Positions 23,282 through 35,807 of a DNA stretch of 64,000 nt are shown piece by piece. The notes below the pieces were generated by a model. That model searched no databases. It had not been told where the DNA came from and worked only from the letters and a program-made list of their open reading frames with translations. Each line of letters opens with the position of its first letter. Position 1 is the first letter of the stretch. The DNA is taken from NCBI GenBank assembly GCA_001466705.2, contig LATX02000035.1, forward strand, positions 744,001 to 808,000, read 5' to 3'. Origin of the DNA: Moniliophthora roreri (taxonomy: Eukaryota > Basidiomycota > Agaricomycetes > Agaricales > Marasmiaceae). Position numbers and translations under genes: made by a program.

Positions 23282-25976
23282 TCATGATAGGAATGCTTGA
23301 GCTTGTAAATTCCACAGTCGGGCATATTCTCCGTCCGCTTTGATGAGATCTGCGTGTGTTCCTTCCTCGATAATTAGGGAATCATTCATATACCTTGAGA
23401 ACCGTCAGCACGGGAGCACAGATGGACAAAAATCACCCACAGTATTAGATCAGCATGCCGTGTGAGATTTCCAAAGCGATGGGTAGAGAAGATCATCGTC
23501 TTCTGCCCTCTTAGTCGTCTCAGCCGCTCAAACAGATCTGGAAGGGAGATTTATGTCGAGCAAACTTCTCGTGAGTTTAGATGAGTACACACCATGTTCT
23601 GCAGTAGGATCCAAGCTAGCTGAGGGTTCGTCGAATAGTAACAGACCCACTTTTTGTTCGTCATCTAATGTCCTCATAAATGTTCGTGATCTGCGTACTG
23701 CTGTCAAACGGCGGAGTCCTATTTGAAATCTCAAGGGGACACCCACAAAGCAATTCGCTGCATTTGCCCGCCAGATAAGCTAGTTGTTTCATTCCCCTTC
23801 ATGTTCCCAATCCCGCGTATCCCTTGATAGTTGACTGGCCTTCCGAATATTGTCTTCGTACCCTCAGAGAGCGTCGAATATACGTCTCCCACCGGGCGCT
23901 TTAAGTATGTGTCGTATTGGTCAGGGAGCTTTTCGATGAATTCAGCAGCACCGCCAAGCACGGCAGCCTGTTCGATTCTATCTTCATCCTCTGCATGTGC
24001 TGGGTCGCCCAGACCGATGTTATCCTTGATCTGAGCAACGTATGAGTACCAATTCGATCTTCAAAAGAGTCAACGTACAGACAACGGGAAATGAGTATAA
24101 TCCTGGAATAAAACTGCCATAGCACGCCTCAGATCCGCCAGCTTCAGGGCTTTGATATCACGACCATCAATAAGTATTTGCCCTTCCTCTGGATCGTACA
24201 ATCGTGCTATGAGCTTGAGAATGGTGCTCTTCCCTGAGCCATTTCGACCAACGATCACCTATCGTTTTCTTTCAGAGATTACGAGAAATGATTCCACAGA
24301 AGAACTTACGCAGAGTTGCCCTTGTTCAATCTTGAAAGACACATTCCGCAAGGCGTATTCCTCACATTCTGGGTACCGGAAGGAAACGTTTCTGCAGATT
24401 TCTATCAGTCACCGGTTTGTCCCAACAATGAATCAGTGCCTACCGGAACTCGACAGCAATGCCGTACTGTAGAGACCTCGTATTCTCAGGGAATGGAATA
24501 TCACCGTCTGCAATACGATTGGGGACTTCCATAATTTCGTAAAGCTGTCGTATCGTGGCAAATGAATCGGCCACGGAGCCCGTCTGGCTGAAAAGATTGA
24601 ATAATGTATGAGAGAATGTCGTTGCAGTTTGAGTGATTAAGTTCAGGGAAGCGAGTGAGAGTGGTATTGAACTGGGGTACTGAACCGCCCTTAAAGTAAA
24701 CACTATCTGAGAGAAAACGTAAGTGAACATTCTGTAGATAGAAGCCGGTACTTACTTGAGGTAATTCTTTGAATGGCTGTTTAATCAATGTTGACCATTG
24801 GAAGCGTGTACTGAAGACATTATACAAGGGCCAAAAACCAGCAGCGTCTTCACCCAATAATTCTGAGCACTTTGAATAATCTTTGAAATCATCAGTTGTA
24901 ACCACCTGAAATATGAAGGGAAAACTTGCGAGCATGCATGTGTTCCCACATCCCGCCCGCAACCATTTCCTGTCGATGCAAATTTGTACTGACAGTCTTC
25001 TTCAACCCTTCCATCTTCAGGTAGTCTTCGTTCCTCGTAGTTGCCGCCCATACTATCATATACATCAATACTTTTGGACGTAAACGACCAATAATGTTCA
25101 CCTAAGGGCATTTTTGGTTGGTATTGTACCCAATCAAATAATGACCGAGAGAAGCATAGAAGAGCTAGTAACGTTCCGTCTCGTTGACCCTTCAAGACTG
25201 TAGCAAGTACAGATAACTGTGAAAGCAACTGAATGGTGGTGGTGGAGATATTAATGGCCATCCTAATAACTTCCCAGGCTACGCTCGACCGAGAATCTCC
25301 TGCAAAGACCTGCTCGAATTGACGTTGTATCCCAGCGTCGTCGAATGTTGGAACATCCAGTCGCGCGATGGTTCGAAAAATCCGCACAGAATAGAACTGC
25401 CGGATCCGAAATATTAATGGGCGGGATAACCGAGACTTGCTATGGGAACACAACTGCGTGGCAATGGTACATACAAATCGCCCAACGGCGACGTGCAATA
25501 GCAGTTTTTTGTCAACTGTTCGCTGGTCTACTGCGGTTTGAACCTAGGATGACTTTAGAACCAGCATTGGGTCGAGGGCCTCCGGTTTGCTCACGATTTG
25601 GAGTAGTTGTCCCGAATACCTTGAAAATCGTTAGTATTCTTGCTCATCAAAATGGAAAGGCCATGCACCATAATGACAATGCAGGAATCAAGCTCGAAAC
25701 CAGCTCCACAAGTAGGAACGCTCCCATATAAAACCAACACGACCGCATGCTTCCGATATCCTTCATCATCCTCCACACGAAAGGCAATGTGTTGTACATC
25801 TCGAGATAGTGTTCGACATTGAGACGTTTCAGAAGAGGAACCCGTTCAAGTTCAGGTTGTTTTTCCTCATAAAGGTCCCATACACCAATTTTTGTATGCT
25901 TCACGTTCTTCTCGTCTTCTGGATTGAAATTCCCTTTCCTTGGTGGACGACGCGTCCTCCTGCGTCCATACATCAT
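23282..25976 (-). CDS. ABC transporter, half-molecule, exporter type
   Basis: An N-terminal hydrophilic part ([36 protein letters not shown]) precedes a membrane domain and one nucleotide-binding domain. The Walker A motif is [20 protein letters not shown], the signature is [12 protein letters not shown], Walker B and D-loop are [12 protein letters not shown], and the switch histidine is in STHRFG. An insertion between Walker A and signature ([20 protein letters not shown]) is longer than in canonical transporters. The protein ends [11 protein letters not shown]. The order membrane domain then NBD fits an ABCB-like half-transporter that dimerises. Around ten short introns. Substrate unknown. 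Confidence 0.82.
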
Positions 25977-26953
25977 GGTCGTGGAGGTTAGAGTTCAGAT
26001 AATGAGTGACTGATGCCGAAATTGTGCACGATTTTGCGGGAAGAATGCCGATGATGATATTATAACGCTGGTATGATCAAAGGGCGGCGGGAGTGTGGAC
26101 TACAGCGGGACAAGCTCGAACATTATAATAAGTAGAGGTCTCCAACACAGTGCTAATTGTCATCCACATGCTGTTGCACTATGTACTAGCGTCACTGTGT
26201 CGCGGCTCGCGGGCTCCCCCCTTATTACGACCTCTTCACGACCTCGACCTCTTCATGCTGTTGCCCATTTCAACGACTCAGCTCACAAGTACAAGTCGAC
26301 AACTCGCGTTCCAAGTCGAGAAAACGCGTGGGTTGGACTGAATCAGAGTAGGCGCTTTCCAGGTTCGCGAGCGAGACGAAACCCGGGGATGGCATCTGGC
26401 AAATATGTTTTAATTCTGTTTTCGTGTATTCTCAATTTAATATCCCGCGTACAGAACTTAAAATAAAGAGTACAGACATTTATTAGAGTTGAACCAATGA
26501 CGTGCAGGGACCATGTGCCTTGCTTTGCTTTCTGGTTACATGCCTTCATCTACATGTTGCGTATCTCTACCTTTCTTAGGGTGGCCATGGTCATATCTTT
26601 TAGGAACGACGCGCCGGCATAGTTGGTTCACTCCGTGCTTGTTCCGTGCTCAAAATTGAAACAGACCTAGGGGACCTAGAAGGCCTAGGAGCACCCCCAG
26701 TCCGGCTGCCGTCGATTGCAATGACGATCCCCCCGCACTCCGTCTTGCACCGGAGATTCTTCATCAATCGACCCTTAATCATTAGGAGTTTTCGTTTCCA
26801 AGATGTTTTATTAACCTACCTCAAACTTTCACCCCTCAACGACCACTTTTCCTTCACCCTTCGCCTTTCACTCTCAGCAGCGCTGCCTTTGAGCCAGGTC
26901 GCTCCTCGTAAAAATTTCTGCTGGTCATTTACTTCGTTAGGTGGTCTAACATC
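25977..26953. other. divergent intergenic region, about 1 kb
   Basis: Between the ABC transporter and the secreted protein gene. Contains CT-rich and purine-rich tracts but no convincing gene; short open frames at 26095-26466 and 26646-27002 lack any family signature. Confidence 0.4.
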
Positions 26954-28264
26954 ATGTTCGCATTCAAAATCATTGCATTTCTCTTTGCAGCCACGACTTT
27001 GAAAGTCCAGGGCAGGCCACTACCGGTACCAGCACTGGATGCTGGGTTCCTGCAAAGCAACGGCCAGCAAGCGCAAGAGATGAATCTGGCATACCAGTCA
27101 CTTACAGTGGAGGATAAGTGTTCTGGTGAGCCCTCCTGTTCTATTCATTACTGATTCCCCTGACAATTTGAGTCGCAGCGGGCCAAACTGCCTGCATTGA
27201 TGGCGCGGTCGCACAATGTACAAGCAGCGGCAAATGGAACCTATCTGTTTGCCCGAAGGAGGAAGAAAGATGCTTTGCGTTACCTTCCTTGAAACAATCA
27301 GGAGTTGTCGTATGTCCCGTCCCTACTTTCTACTGTGAGGATTCTGATGATAATGATGCAGACCGCAACATGCACAACAGAAAAGACCGCAATGAGAATC
27401 ATGCAGTCTTGCGGTGCTACTATCATCCAGAGCGTCCCCGTTAGGAGCAAGCCTGATGGGGGTGTCAAGGATGAGGGTGCTACTACCTACGACAACACGT
27501 ACTCCTCGTATGCGCAAACAGCCACATATGACAACGCCTACAACCCATACATCTCTGCCAGCTTGTCACACTCTTCGTATGAACGAACGGCCACATATGA
27601 CATTAACTACAACTCGTACACCTCTGCCAGCTCATACACCACCGACAATTCGTATGCGTCTAGCAGCCTGTACACTTCTACCAGTACGCACGCGCAACAG
27701 ACTGTCACTGTCACCACAGCACAAGCAACAGTGGAAAGTACAACCACGCTCACTCCCGAACAAGCTTCGAGTGTGTTTTCGAGTATTCTGCACGATGCTG
27801 TCACTGTCCACTCGAGTTCGACAGCATCTTCCTCGACTGCTGAGTGCACGACGATTTCGAGCCCAAGCTCGTCGGCCCATGCGTCCTCGAGCTCGGCGTG
27901 TGCTACAAGTACCATGGCATCCGAAACCACCAGCATCCCATACCCAACGTATACGTCCAGGACGAAGATATATGATTCGGGTGTCACTGTGAAGGCAGAG
28001 TCTACCGGCATGTCCATGTCCTCTGCCCCATCGAGCTCCGTTTCCGCTGCTTCATCCGCAGCATCTTCTTCTCCGTCGCTAACTAGCGGTCCCATCATCA
28101 ACATTCAGCAGACGAGCATACCTGCCTCCGCAGTCATCGTCCCCGCCGCTAGCTCAAATGGTACTGCAGCAACTGCTACTGTCAATGGTGCAGTGTCGAG
28201 CGCTACTGGACCTGCGGTGGTATCGATAACGCTGACAACCGTAAAGGCTACTGCAATAGCATAA
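26954..28264 (+). CDS. secreted Ser/Thr-rich protein with CBM19-like Cys motif
   Basis: Begins with a signal peptide (MFAFKIIAFLFAATTLKVQG, about 20 residues). After an intron at about 27126-27178 comes a cysteine motif: CSAGQTACIDGAVAQCTSSG, then WNLSVCPKEEERCFALPSL, followed by a short exon join giving VVTATCTTEKTA. This resembles the chitin-binding CBM19-like motif often seen in basidiomycete secreted proteins. The long C-terminal region is rich in Ser, Thr, Ala and Tyr, so likely heavily O-glycosylated, and ends TTVKATAIA without a clear GPI signal. Repeats ATTYDNTYSSY, ATYDNAYNPY and ATYDINYNSY lie at about 27480-27640. Expected in cell wall or medium; chitin binding is inferred. Confidence 0.75.
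27478..27645 (+). repeat. in-frame tandem repeat, about 66-72 bp period
   Basis: Three related units coding ATTYDNTYSSYAQ, ATYDNAYNPYISAS and ATYDINYNSYTSAS, with the shared DNA word ACATATGACA in the last two. Inside the secreted protein gene. Confidence 0.65.
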
Positions 28265-28739
28265 TGCTCATGATACTTGAAGAGTTTGATTTCCTTGGGA
28301 CACTTGTAGCTGCTTTCCATTGTGCTTTTATATGCTCGCTCGTTCCTTTATTCTATACACTCGTTTGCTTTCGGACTGTTGTGAAGATTCTATGATGTAT
28401 CATGCATTAGTATTAGTTGTATACTACGCACAAACAGTCGTTCTCTCCATCGGATCTAAAAAAAAGCAGATTGCATTGGAAAGTCGTAGCAAGAGAATGT
28501 AACTTTCACCACTATCTAGAAATCCATCATAGCCCTCATTGAGAGCATAGTGTTGCTAGCGAAAGCGAAGTGTCTCCATCTCCGACATACTTTACCCCCT
28601 CCTACGCCTGTAGAGTTTGGGACGAGGGAGGGTTCTCAAGGATGTCGTTGCTGCAGAAAGAAAAAAAAAGTGTGGGAAGGTTCTTACATATGGGCAGCTG
28701 CAGTCTCACGGTCGCGATTCACGAAAACCACGGCCAGCG
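28265..28739. other. intergenic
   Basis: 3' region of the secreted protein gene and upstream region of the small gene that follows. Open frames here have no recognisable content. Confidence 0.4.
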
Positions 28740-29108
28740 ATGCGTCCCACATCCCTCAGATTACTCCAAATTCTTCATAAAACGGCAATAAAGAATGTCC
28801 CTCAACACCATATTTTGCCTCCCCTCACTACCCTTGTCCAAGAGACGAAAAAGAACCTGATACCGACCGTGATTGAGACGTTGCAGAAGCGGGGAGCAAA
28901 GGTGCAGGACACGGGGGCTTCAGGTATGCTCCTTGATTCTGGGTGGTGCATATTCTAACGTGGATTGCTTACAGAAACGGTACCAAAAACCCAAAGCGAA
29001 TGGCCTGTGAATCTCCGGATTGAACCGACTGTGAAGAAGGCGGATTTGAAGCATGTGGATTCGAGGATTCGAGTGAGGCTGAAGGAACTGATTAAGAGGG
29101 AGACGTGA
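28740..29108 (+). CDS. small orphan protein, possible mitochondrial presequence
   Basis: Two exons (28740-28923 and 28975-29108) joined by a clean GT-AG intron of 51 bp give a 105-residue basic protein. The start MRPTSLRLLQILHKTAIKNV is a positively charged amphipathic stretch without acidic residues, as in mitochondrial targeting sequences. It continues TLVQETKKNLIPTVIETLQK and RGAKVQDTGASE, and exon 2 ends DSRIRVRLKELIKRET. Size and charge would fit a small mitochondrial ribosomal or assembly protein, but I recognise no family. Frame preservation across the intron is the main evidence that it is real. Confidence 0.55.
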
Positions 29109-29684
29109 GCATGACGCGAAGAGGTGAAAGCCAGGTAGGGATACAGTACAAGAGACATGCATTAATTAGTATATACTTCTCGTCTTGGGCTTTTGACGGT
29201 ATGAGCTGACCTTCCTTTCTCCAGGCTGGTCAAACGACACGTAGATTTATAGCGCAATATCAATAGCACCATATGAATCAACTCTCTCCTAGAAGAACTT
29301 CGCTGAAAACTTCGCTGAGGTTTCGTTTACACCCTGCTTATTGTTACTTCAAAAGTGAAGGCACTTGGTCTAGGCAGGCCTCCTTACTCAAGTAGTTACT
29401 CAAGTAGTGGAGTTTTAAAACCTCACTCAGCATGTTCTATCACCGCTTCAAAGCAGTGAGGGAGTTGCCGGATCACAAAGCGCAGTATCCCTAGTGAGTT
29501 TTCTCTTTTGGTATCCTGTTTATTCTCCGTTCCACCTAAGGCGTATGTTAGAGACTACATTCGTGTCTATCTGGTTCTTTGGTTTCCGCTGTTATCCTTT
29601 GTGCCCAGTAGTCCGGGATACGGGTCTCCCCTCAATTGAGGTTATGGTAATTCCTAGTCATTATGTGAGTCTAATCTACACGCT
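29109..29684. other. convergent intergenic region with short tandem repeats
   Basis: Holds a doubled AACTTCGCTGA motif (29297-29319) and a doubled TACTCAAGTAGT motif (about 29385-29408). No gene seen. Confidence 0.45.
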
Positions 29685-30879
29685 CTACCGAACGCCACTC
29701 TTCCCAGAACTGGCGTACATGATTTCTGATTCTACCAAATCAGGAGCACTGTACTCGCCCTCCGGTGCTCGTCGATAAACGTCACCGAGACCCAATGGGA
29801 ATGTCGATGAAGGAAGCTGAATAAGGTGAGATGGTGTTTTTGTGAGGTAGACACGGTGCAGAGCATCTTCGGCAGCCTGAAGGAGGGGTCAATGGGGATA
29901 CACTCATGTTTAAGAAAAGCACTTACACGGTATTCTGCCATCTTTAATGATGAGCCAAAACCTTCTCCGAGTTGTTCTTCCCCAGAATATATACCAACCA
30001 CAAACACAGGTGAGTTGGAGTAGCGACCAGTTTCCTTCAACAGTCTACGCAAGGAACAAGTTCATGACTGGTTCGATTTTGAGCGTTACGTTGTTACACA
30101 CCTGGATTTCGGTCGTTCCCGGCCATACTTTTCGACCATCTCCAGCAGCGCCTTTTTAGGGTCGAGGAATTTAAGCATTCCACGAATGTCCACTTCTCTG
30201 CTGAGGAAGTATGAATGGACAAACTGCCGTGCGGAAGGTAACGAGCGTTTTTGGTAGACGAGGGCGGTGAGTGCTCGGGGGATGGATCCTAATGCGTCAG
30301 AGTGTAACGTGCCAGGTTTTGTGAGGGTCCCGCGCTTGAAAAATCGCGTCAGTGAACGCAAAGATACCACTAATAGTGACATACCGATCTATGCCATCTT
30401 AAAAGAGGTGCTGCACCCATTTCTTGCGCGACATTGGCGCAAGTCAATGGGCCGACGTGTGCACTGACTGCTGCCTTCAAAACTCGCGTCGGAAGGTAAG
30501 GATAGCTTGCACGGACAAACTCGGTGGCAAAAAGGCCCATTAAAGAGTTTCCGATCGCAGCAAGCTGAGCATTTGTCACTGGCGCTGGCTCGTCCGGTTT
30601 GTGTTTCTGGTAGAGCTGTAGGAAAGTCGGGTGCGTGCAAGCTTGTTGAATGACGTCGGTAGAGTTTAAGACTGAAGATAAACCAATTCTATGAGCGAAA
30701 GCAGAGAGAGCAGAAGGAGGAGGAGGTTGAATTGTAGCCCATTCATCGGGGTCAAATGTCGGTGCTGGGGATCCTTTGACGAAAATGGCTTCTTTGGGAG
30801 GAAATTTCGGTAGGTGAGCAGTGGACACGGAGGTTACTCGTGCTGCCGTCGAGACCAGACGTCTTTGGACATGGCCCAT
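29685..30879 (-). CDS. MRPL3: mitochondrial large-subunit ribosomal protein mL44 (MRPL3-type)
   Basis: Mitoribosomal protein with an RNase III-like fold and a C-terminal double-stranded RNA-binding domain. Starts MGHVQRRLVSTAARVTSVST, a likely presequence. The RNase III-like part includes AFAHRIGLSSVLNSTDVIQQ, CTHPTFLQLYQKHKP, then LAAIGNSLMGLFATEFVRA and PYLPTRVLKAAVSAHVGPLT. After introns come IPRALTALVYQKRSLPSARQ and FLDPKKALLEMVEKYGRE. The dsRBD-like end reads SPVFVVGIYSGEEQLGEGFG and SSLKMAEYRAAEDAL, and the protein ends ASSGKSGVR. Catalytic RNase III residues are not seen, as expected for mL44. About 200 bp separate its start from the RhoGAP gene start in divergent orientation. Confidence 0.88.
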
Positions 30880-31082
30880 TGCTCGTCGTCCTTGACGTCG
30901 AGGAAGAGTTTCTAGTATCTACGGGAAGCGCTGGATTTTTTTGGACCAGTTGTGACTTGTTTTGCCACGCGACCCCGCCTACAGAAATCTGTTCTCCTCA
31001 AGGCAACAACCGACTTCTACATTGCACCTCCTTTCTTCCGTACCTCCATCATCTCCCAGGCGGTCGACCTTAAAGTTCGAGG

Positions 31083-34000
31083 ATGGCAGTGTTGTCGCTG
31101 CCATTGAGTTTCAACAATTCATTCTGGTCTCAGGACTATCGCAAGGGCCTGGAAGTACTATTTCACAAGCTCGAACAGGTGCCGTTGAAAGTCATTACTG
31201 CTAACTGAGTTGAGCTTCTGATCAAAGTCATTCCTTAGGGAGTAGCTGAAAACGATGAAATTATCGTGTTTGTGAGAGTATGTCGACTCCCCGATTCACC
31301 ACTTGTCCCACAAGCTTACTCGTATGAACTCTAGGCACGCGCCGTCGCTGAATCTCAACTAGCCAATGCCTTATCGAATATGGTACACACTGGGACTCCT
31401 GGTACAAAAATCTTCTACAAGCAACACTTGTTTCGTTGACTCATAGCTTTCTGTTAGGAACGGGGTTCCAGGCCGATGATGGGGCTTCTCTCCTGATGAC
31501 ATTCCGGGGACTCAAAGCTGAATCGGCTTCACAAGGCCAGATTCATCGCTCTATTGCGAAAGAGCTAGAGACGCTCGTAGCAGACCCGTTTGCAGAGTGG
31601 GCTCAAGGATACAAAGTATGTACTCCACAATTCAGCCGTTGTGATGTAACCAACATATTGAAATGTCAATCTCAGGATCGCCTCAGGCAAAGCAAGGGCG
31701 TCGTTTTCGACCAGTGGTTGAAGGGCTTTGAACAATCCCAGGCCGAAGTCGCGAAATTGAAGCAGCAATATCTGGCAAAGACTCGGAAGGCAGATGAAGC
31801 CGAGGACGAGTATGTCGCATAAACCTCTGTGCTCATATATCGCTGACCAGCTGATCTGCTAACAGTGTCAGGTTTGCTCCCAATAGCGCAGGTGTTGCTG
31901 CCGACCACTATACAACTTCTCCGCGTATGCGTCCTGTCGACGGACGATCGCCACCTCAACGTACAGCCAGCGTATCAGAACGGATTGCACAACGTCTCAA
32001 GGAAATACAGATGAGAAGCGTTGGCGCGTTCTCTGGAGACTCAGTGACTTCGGGTACACCTGATACGGCTGAAAAGCTGTTTGAAGCCGACCCCGAGAAA
32101 GAACTCCCCAAAGTTGACAAGGGAAAAGGTAAAGCCGTGGATGAGCGGCCCATATCACCGGCCATGTTGGCCTCACCAACTCCAATGTCGCCAATGCTGC
32201 CGCCCAAGGTTGACATACCGCCCGTGCCAGCCAATCCTGAAGATATTGTTTTGGCTGGCGTCGCATTGCCGCGCTCGGCTGTGTCACAGCTTATTACACG
32301 AGCTGCAAGCGAGATGAATTTGCGCCCGGTCAGATTCCCCCTGCTTGGCGAATACCAGGATTGCTTCAATGGTGAAGAATTCGTCGTGTGGCTCAAGGAT
32401 AATGTTCCGGCATTCGAAGGCAGTCTTGATCGTGCAGAGGATGCTGCCAAGTATCTGACTGAAAAAGAAGGTCTCCTTCGACGAATTGGAGAATTCGGCA
32501 ATGAGTTCGAAGACGCAGATGATGCGTTCTACCAGTTTAGACCAAAGGTGTGTCATCTACAGTTGAATGGGAAACATTCACTCAATTTGGAACAAGGCTT
32601 TTAACTTCGATGGCAAGTCTGGTTCGGTCGATGCACTCGGTTCTCCTATCAAGACTACCCTGCAACCTCAAAATATCTTGAAAAGTACCAATAACTTTGT
32701 CAACCTCGTAAGCAAAGCGCTAGCGACGAACCCCAACGGTCAACCTGCCTTTATCAGAGCAAGGCAAGACGCCGAGGAAGCAGACAAAGCGTACCGCATC
32801 GCAGTTCGTCAACTGGATAGGCGAAGGCTTAACCTCGAAGAAAGGCTTGAAGAAAGTTTCAAGACGTTACAACGATGGGAGACTGAGAGGTTGCGAGCGG
32901 TGAAGACAGGTAAGAAAGTGCTGTAGGAATGTGCATTGTCTGACTATTGCAAATTTAGTCCTGCTTCAGTACCAAGGCACGCTGGCCAACCTTCCCAAGT
33001 CGCTCGAGTCATCTATTGAGCGCCAGTCCACCCTCATTACCGCGTATCAGCCTGAGGCTGACCTGTCTGCGTTGATTGAAAGGTATCGAACAGGACCGTT
33101 CAGGCCCCATCCCCATGTTTACGAATCCGTTGCGCACGATGAGTCGGATGTGCTTTTCGGCGTTGATTTACGAAAGTGGGCGGAAGTCGGCTACATGAGC
33201 CAGCCGAGCGATGACAAAAAAGAGGCCGTTCCTGAGGTTTTATCTGCGCTTCTGAGGGCCTTGGAAAGAGCTTATGCTAGGCTTCCTAATGATACCGGTG
33301 AATCATGTTCCTTACCTGTCTTCTCTTTACATATACTGATTTTTGGTGAAGAGAAACGCAAATCATGGATATATGAAGTGCCTCTGGTGAATGTGCACTA
33401 TGTGCGTGAAACACTCAACGCAGTACAGCCTGATCAACCCATTCCGCCGGAACTACTTGAACCATATGATGCACCGGCTCTTGCGGCAGCCATCAAATTG
33501 TGGTTGCTGGAGCTTGAACCTCCTTTGGCTATGTATGAAGGCTGGGACGAGTTCCGCAAGCTGTACCCTTCAATGGGGGCTGCTTTGATCGCCCAACCGG
33601 AAGGCGAAGATGCGCACGAGATGAAGATAAAGGATTTGGGCGCAGCACTGCAGAAGTTACCAAGAGTGCACCTGTATGTGCTAGATGTGGTTGTGAGTCA
33701 TCTGAGGAAGTATGTATCGCAGGATTTTCCTTCCATATTTCAAGTACTAATTCTCCGTTCTACTGAAGGCTTATTCAGTCGACCAAAGTCGATGAGCCCG
33801 ATGAAGTATACATTGCGAAGGTCGCTTTGTCAGTTGGCCGCAGTAAGTTCTGTCAAAAACGGTGCGAATGTGAATTACTGACCGTGGCGCGTTCAGCATT
33901 GCTTCGACCCAAGGTCGAGACCGAGCTATCCATCCAGGATAGACATCCCACACGTACGTCCATCGAATATTTATTTCAGCGACGATGACCCTTAGAACTC

Positions 34001-34986
34001 CTCCAGTGCTCTTCATCGACCTCATTCAAGACTACGATGCCCTTATTCCGCCTACCATTACTCGCAAAAAGCGCGAATCGGAACGCAAAATCCCTATTAG
34101 GAAACGAACTGCACCCATTGATATGCGTCTCAGCAGAAGTAGGATATCCGTCAGCGGCGTAGATGCGAAACAGCTGCTTGCAGCCCAGCAAGCAGCACAA
34201 CACGGTGTCAAGCCACCTGAGAAGGATGTACCTCCTGTGCCACCTCTGCCTTCATCTATACATTCACCTACTCCTGTTCCTCCGCCTCCTCCACCCATTG
34301 AACTTGCTTCACCCAAGAGCATCTCTCCACCGCCGCTGCCACCAGCCGTCGAGCGACCACCGACAGCTCCTGCCCAAGATTCCGACCTTCCTCCCAGACC
34401 AATGTTTAAAGAACCACCGCCTGAGGATGACGACGACCTTCCCCCGCGGCCTTCTTTTAAAACACCGCCACCCGAACCAGAGGATCCTTCAACGCCGCCT
34501 CGACCTAATTTTGCTGAGCCACCCCCAGAAGAGTCAGATTCACCCAGTACGACAATCAAGTCACGGTCGGCTTCACCTCCCTCTGGACCAGCCACCGCCG
34601 TCATCCCCCCGACGCCAGAGAACCGGTCCAAGCGTGCAAGCATAAGCTCACGATCCGAAAGCCCAGCTCCCACTAGTCCGTCACTTGACGAGGCTTTGAA
34701 CCCAGGTCGAGCTTCCATTTCTCGTTCGTCTTCTGGTGGCGTTCGTGGGCCCCGTTTGGCACGTGGACCAAGAGCACCTGGAACTGGTAACGTCGCAAGT
34801 ATGGTGTCGAATTTGAACAGAAATAGTGTCAGCTCTCCTGGTAGTTCGTCTCCCACTAGTCCCAGTTATAAGAGACTATCAGGTGGTGGTAGTCCAAGAA
34901 GGCCTTCGAGTGTATTGGGCAAGTCTTCGTTCTCGAGAAGAACAATGGCGAGTGATGCCGAGGATGATGTAGTGGATAGGAAGTGA
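31083..34986 (+). CDS. F-BAR/DEP/RhoGAP protein (Rgd2-like)
   Basis: Regulator of Rho-type GTPases at curved membranes, like yeast Rgd2. The N-terminus FWSQDYRKGLEVLFHKLEQG starts the F-BAR domain, continued by KELETLVADPFAEWAQGYKD and coiled-coil segments. A linker rich in Pro and Ser leads to a DEP domain (FPLLGEYQDCFNGEEFVVWL, KYLTEKEGLLRRIGEFGNEF), and a second helical stretch follows (RIAVRQLDRRRLNLEERLEE). The RhoGAP domain starts DVLFGVDLRKW; where active GAPs have GIFRxSG this one reads SWIYEVP, so the arginine finger is replaced by Glu. The C-terminus is a long proline-rich and Ser-rich tail with several PPRP-like motifs. About ten exons. Confidence 0.88.
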
Positions 34987-35209
34987 AAACATGAGGATGC
35001 AATTGGTTTCTGAATCTCTGGAACACTCGTAATTTATGCTGAATTTTTTCTCTCCAGAACCACGCTGCGCTGTGTACCCTGTGTTGCTCATGACTGCAAG
35101 CATACCTACTATGCAATTTCTTTCTATGCTTAGTTTCATGGACTTGATACCTTTTGAATTATGCTTTGGCTAGTAATGCAAGCAAATTGTTGGAATTTGG
35201 CGTGCCTGA
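34987..35209. other. 3' region before the MITE
   Basis: Short region between the RhoGAP stop and the transposable element; no feature seen. Confidence 0.4.
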
Positions 35210-35721
35210 TAGTGTATCGCGGATTTAGGTACCCGAGATTAGCACATGGTAATTAGCAACGCTTATTAGCTGCTGATTAGCAGGGACTTTGAGGAGGTCA
35301 AGTTCATACTGCTAATGACTGCTAATTGGGCGTAGATCTTCATTACTTCTACGAGTATTTAAATACGTTTTTCTTTGAGTCAGCCGGGCCAGGAAAGAGC
35401 ATGGGAACGGAATATCTGGCCAATATGGCTGTGTTAGGTTGCCCAAGCTTATTCATCTTGGAACGTCCCCACGGCCAGCGAGCAGCAGGATCCCCAAAAA
35501 CCAACGGCCGAAAGACTTCGACAGACCCACCCATACTTGAAAAACCTTCCATAGCTGTTTAATAGCAGGAAAAAGCCAGAAAACACCCTAGAATAATGAT
35601 TATATATCTTTGCTAATTCGATGCTAATTTGCATGGGATTTTGCTCTGCTAATCAGCCTTCCACAACCCTCTGCTAATCAGCAATGTTAACCAGCTCCGA
35701 GACCTAATCCGCGATACACTA
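35210..35721. mobile_element. hAT-like MITE, about 0.5 kb
   Basis: The left end TAGTGTATCGCGGATTTAGG (35210-35229) and the right end CCTAATCCGCGATACACTA (35703-35721) are inverted copies with one indel. Subterminal CTGATTAGCAG/CTGCTAATCAG words are scattered in both orientations inside. The TAGTG end fits the hAT terminal rule. TGCCTGA lies immediately left of the left end (35203-35209) and again at 35726-35732, four bases beyond the right end; it may be the target-site duplication with a shifted right end. No transposase is encoded, so the element is non-autonomous. It ends 86 bp before the protease ATG. Confidence 0.7.
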
Positions 35722-35753
35722 GCACTGCCTGACGACGATAGCTAATATCAAGT

Positions 35754-35759
35754 TATAAA
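35754..35759 (+). promoter_or_regulatory. possible TATA box
   Basis: TATAAA 49-54 bp upstream of the vacuolar protease ATG and just outside the MITE. Short spacing makes it uncertain. Confidence 0.35.
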
Positions 35760-35807
35760 CCGATAACTATTAGCTCTATAGTGTGACTGAAGTAGAGCAG
35801 CGCGCCG

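Noticed and set aside
27607..28104. 165-codon minus-strand frame
   Set aside because: Antisense to the Ser/Thr-rich secreted protein, with a repetitive composition forced by the complementary codons.
34032..34856. 274-codon minus-strand frame rich in Gly and Ser
   Set aside because: It mirrors the proline-rich C-terminus of the RhoGAP protein; the composition is the complement of Pro codons and there is no domain.
35326..35562. 78-codon frame inside the MITE
   Set aside because: The MITE is non-autonomous; the frame has no transposase motif and is also open on the other strand.
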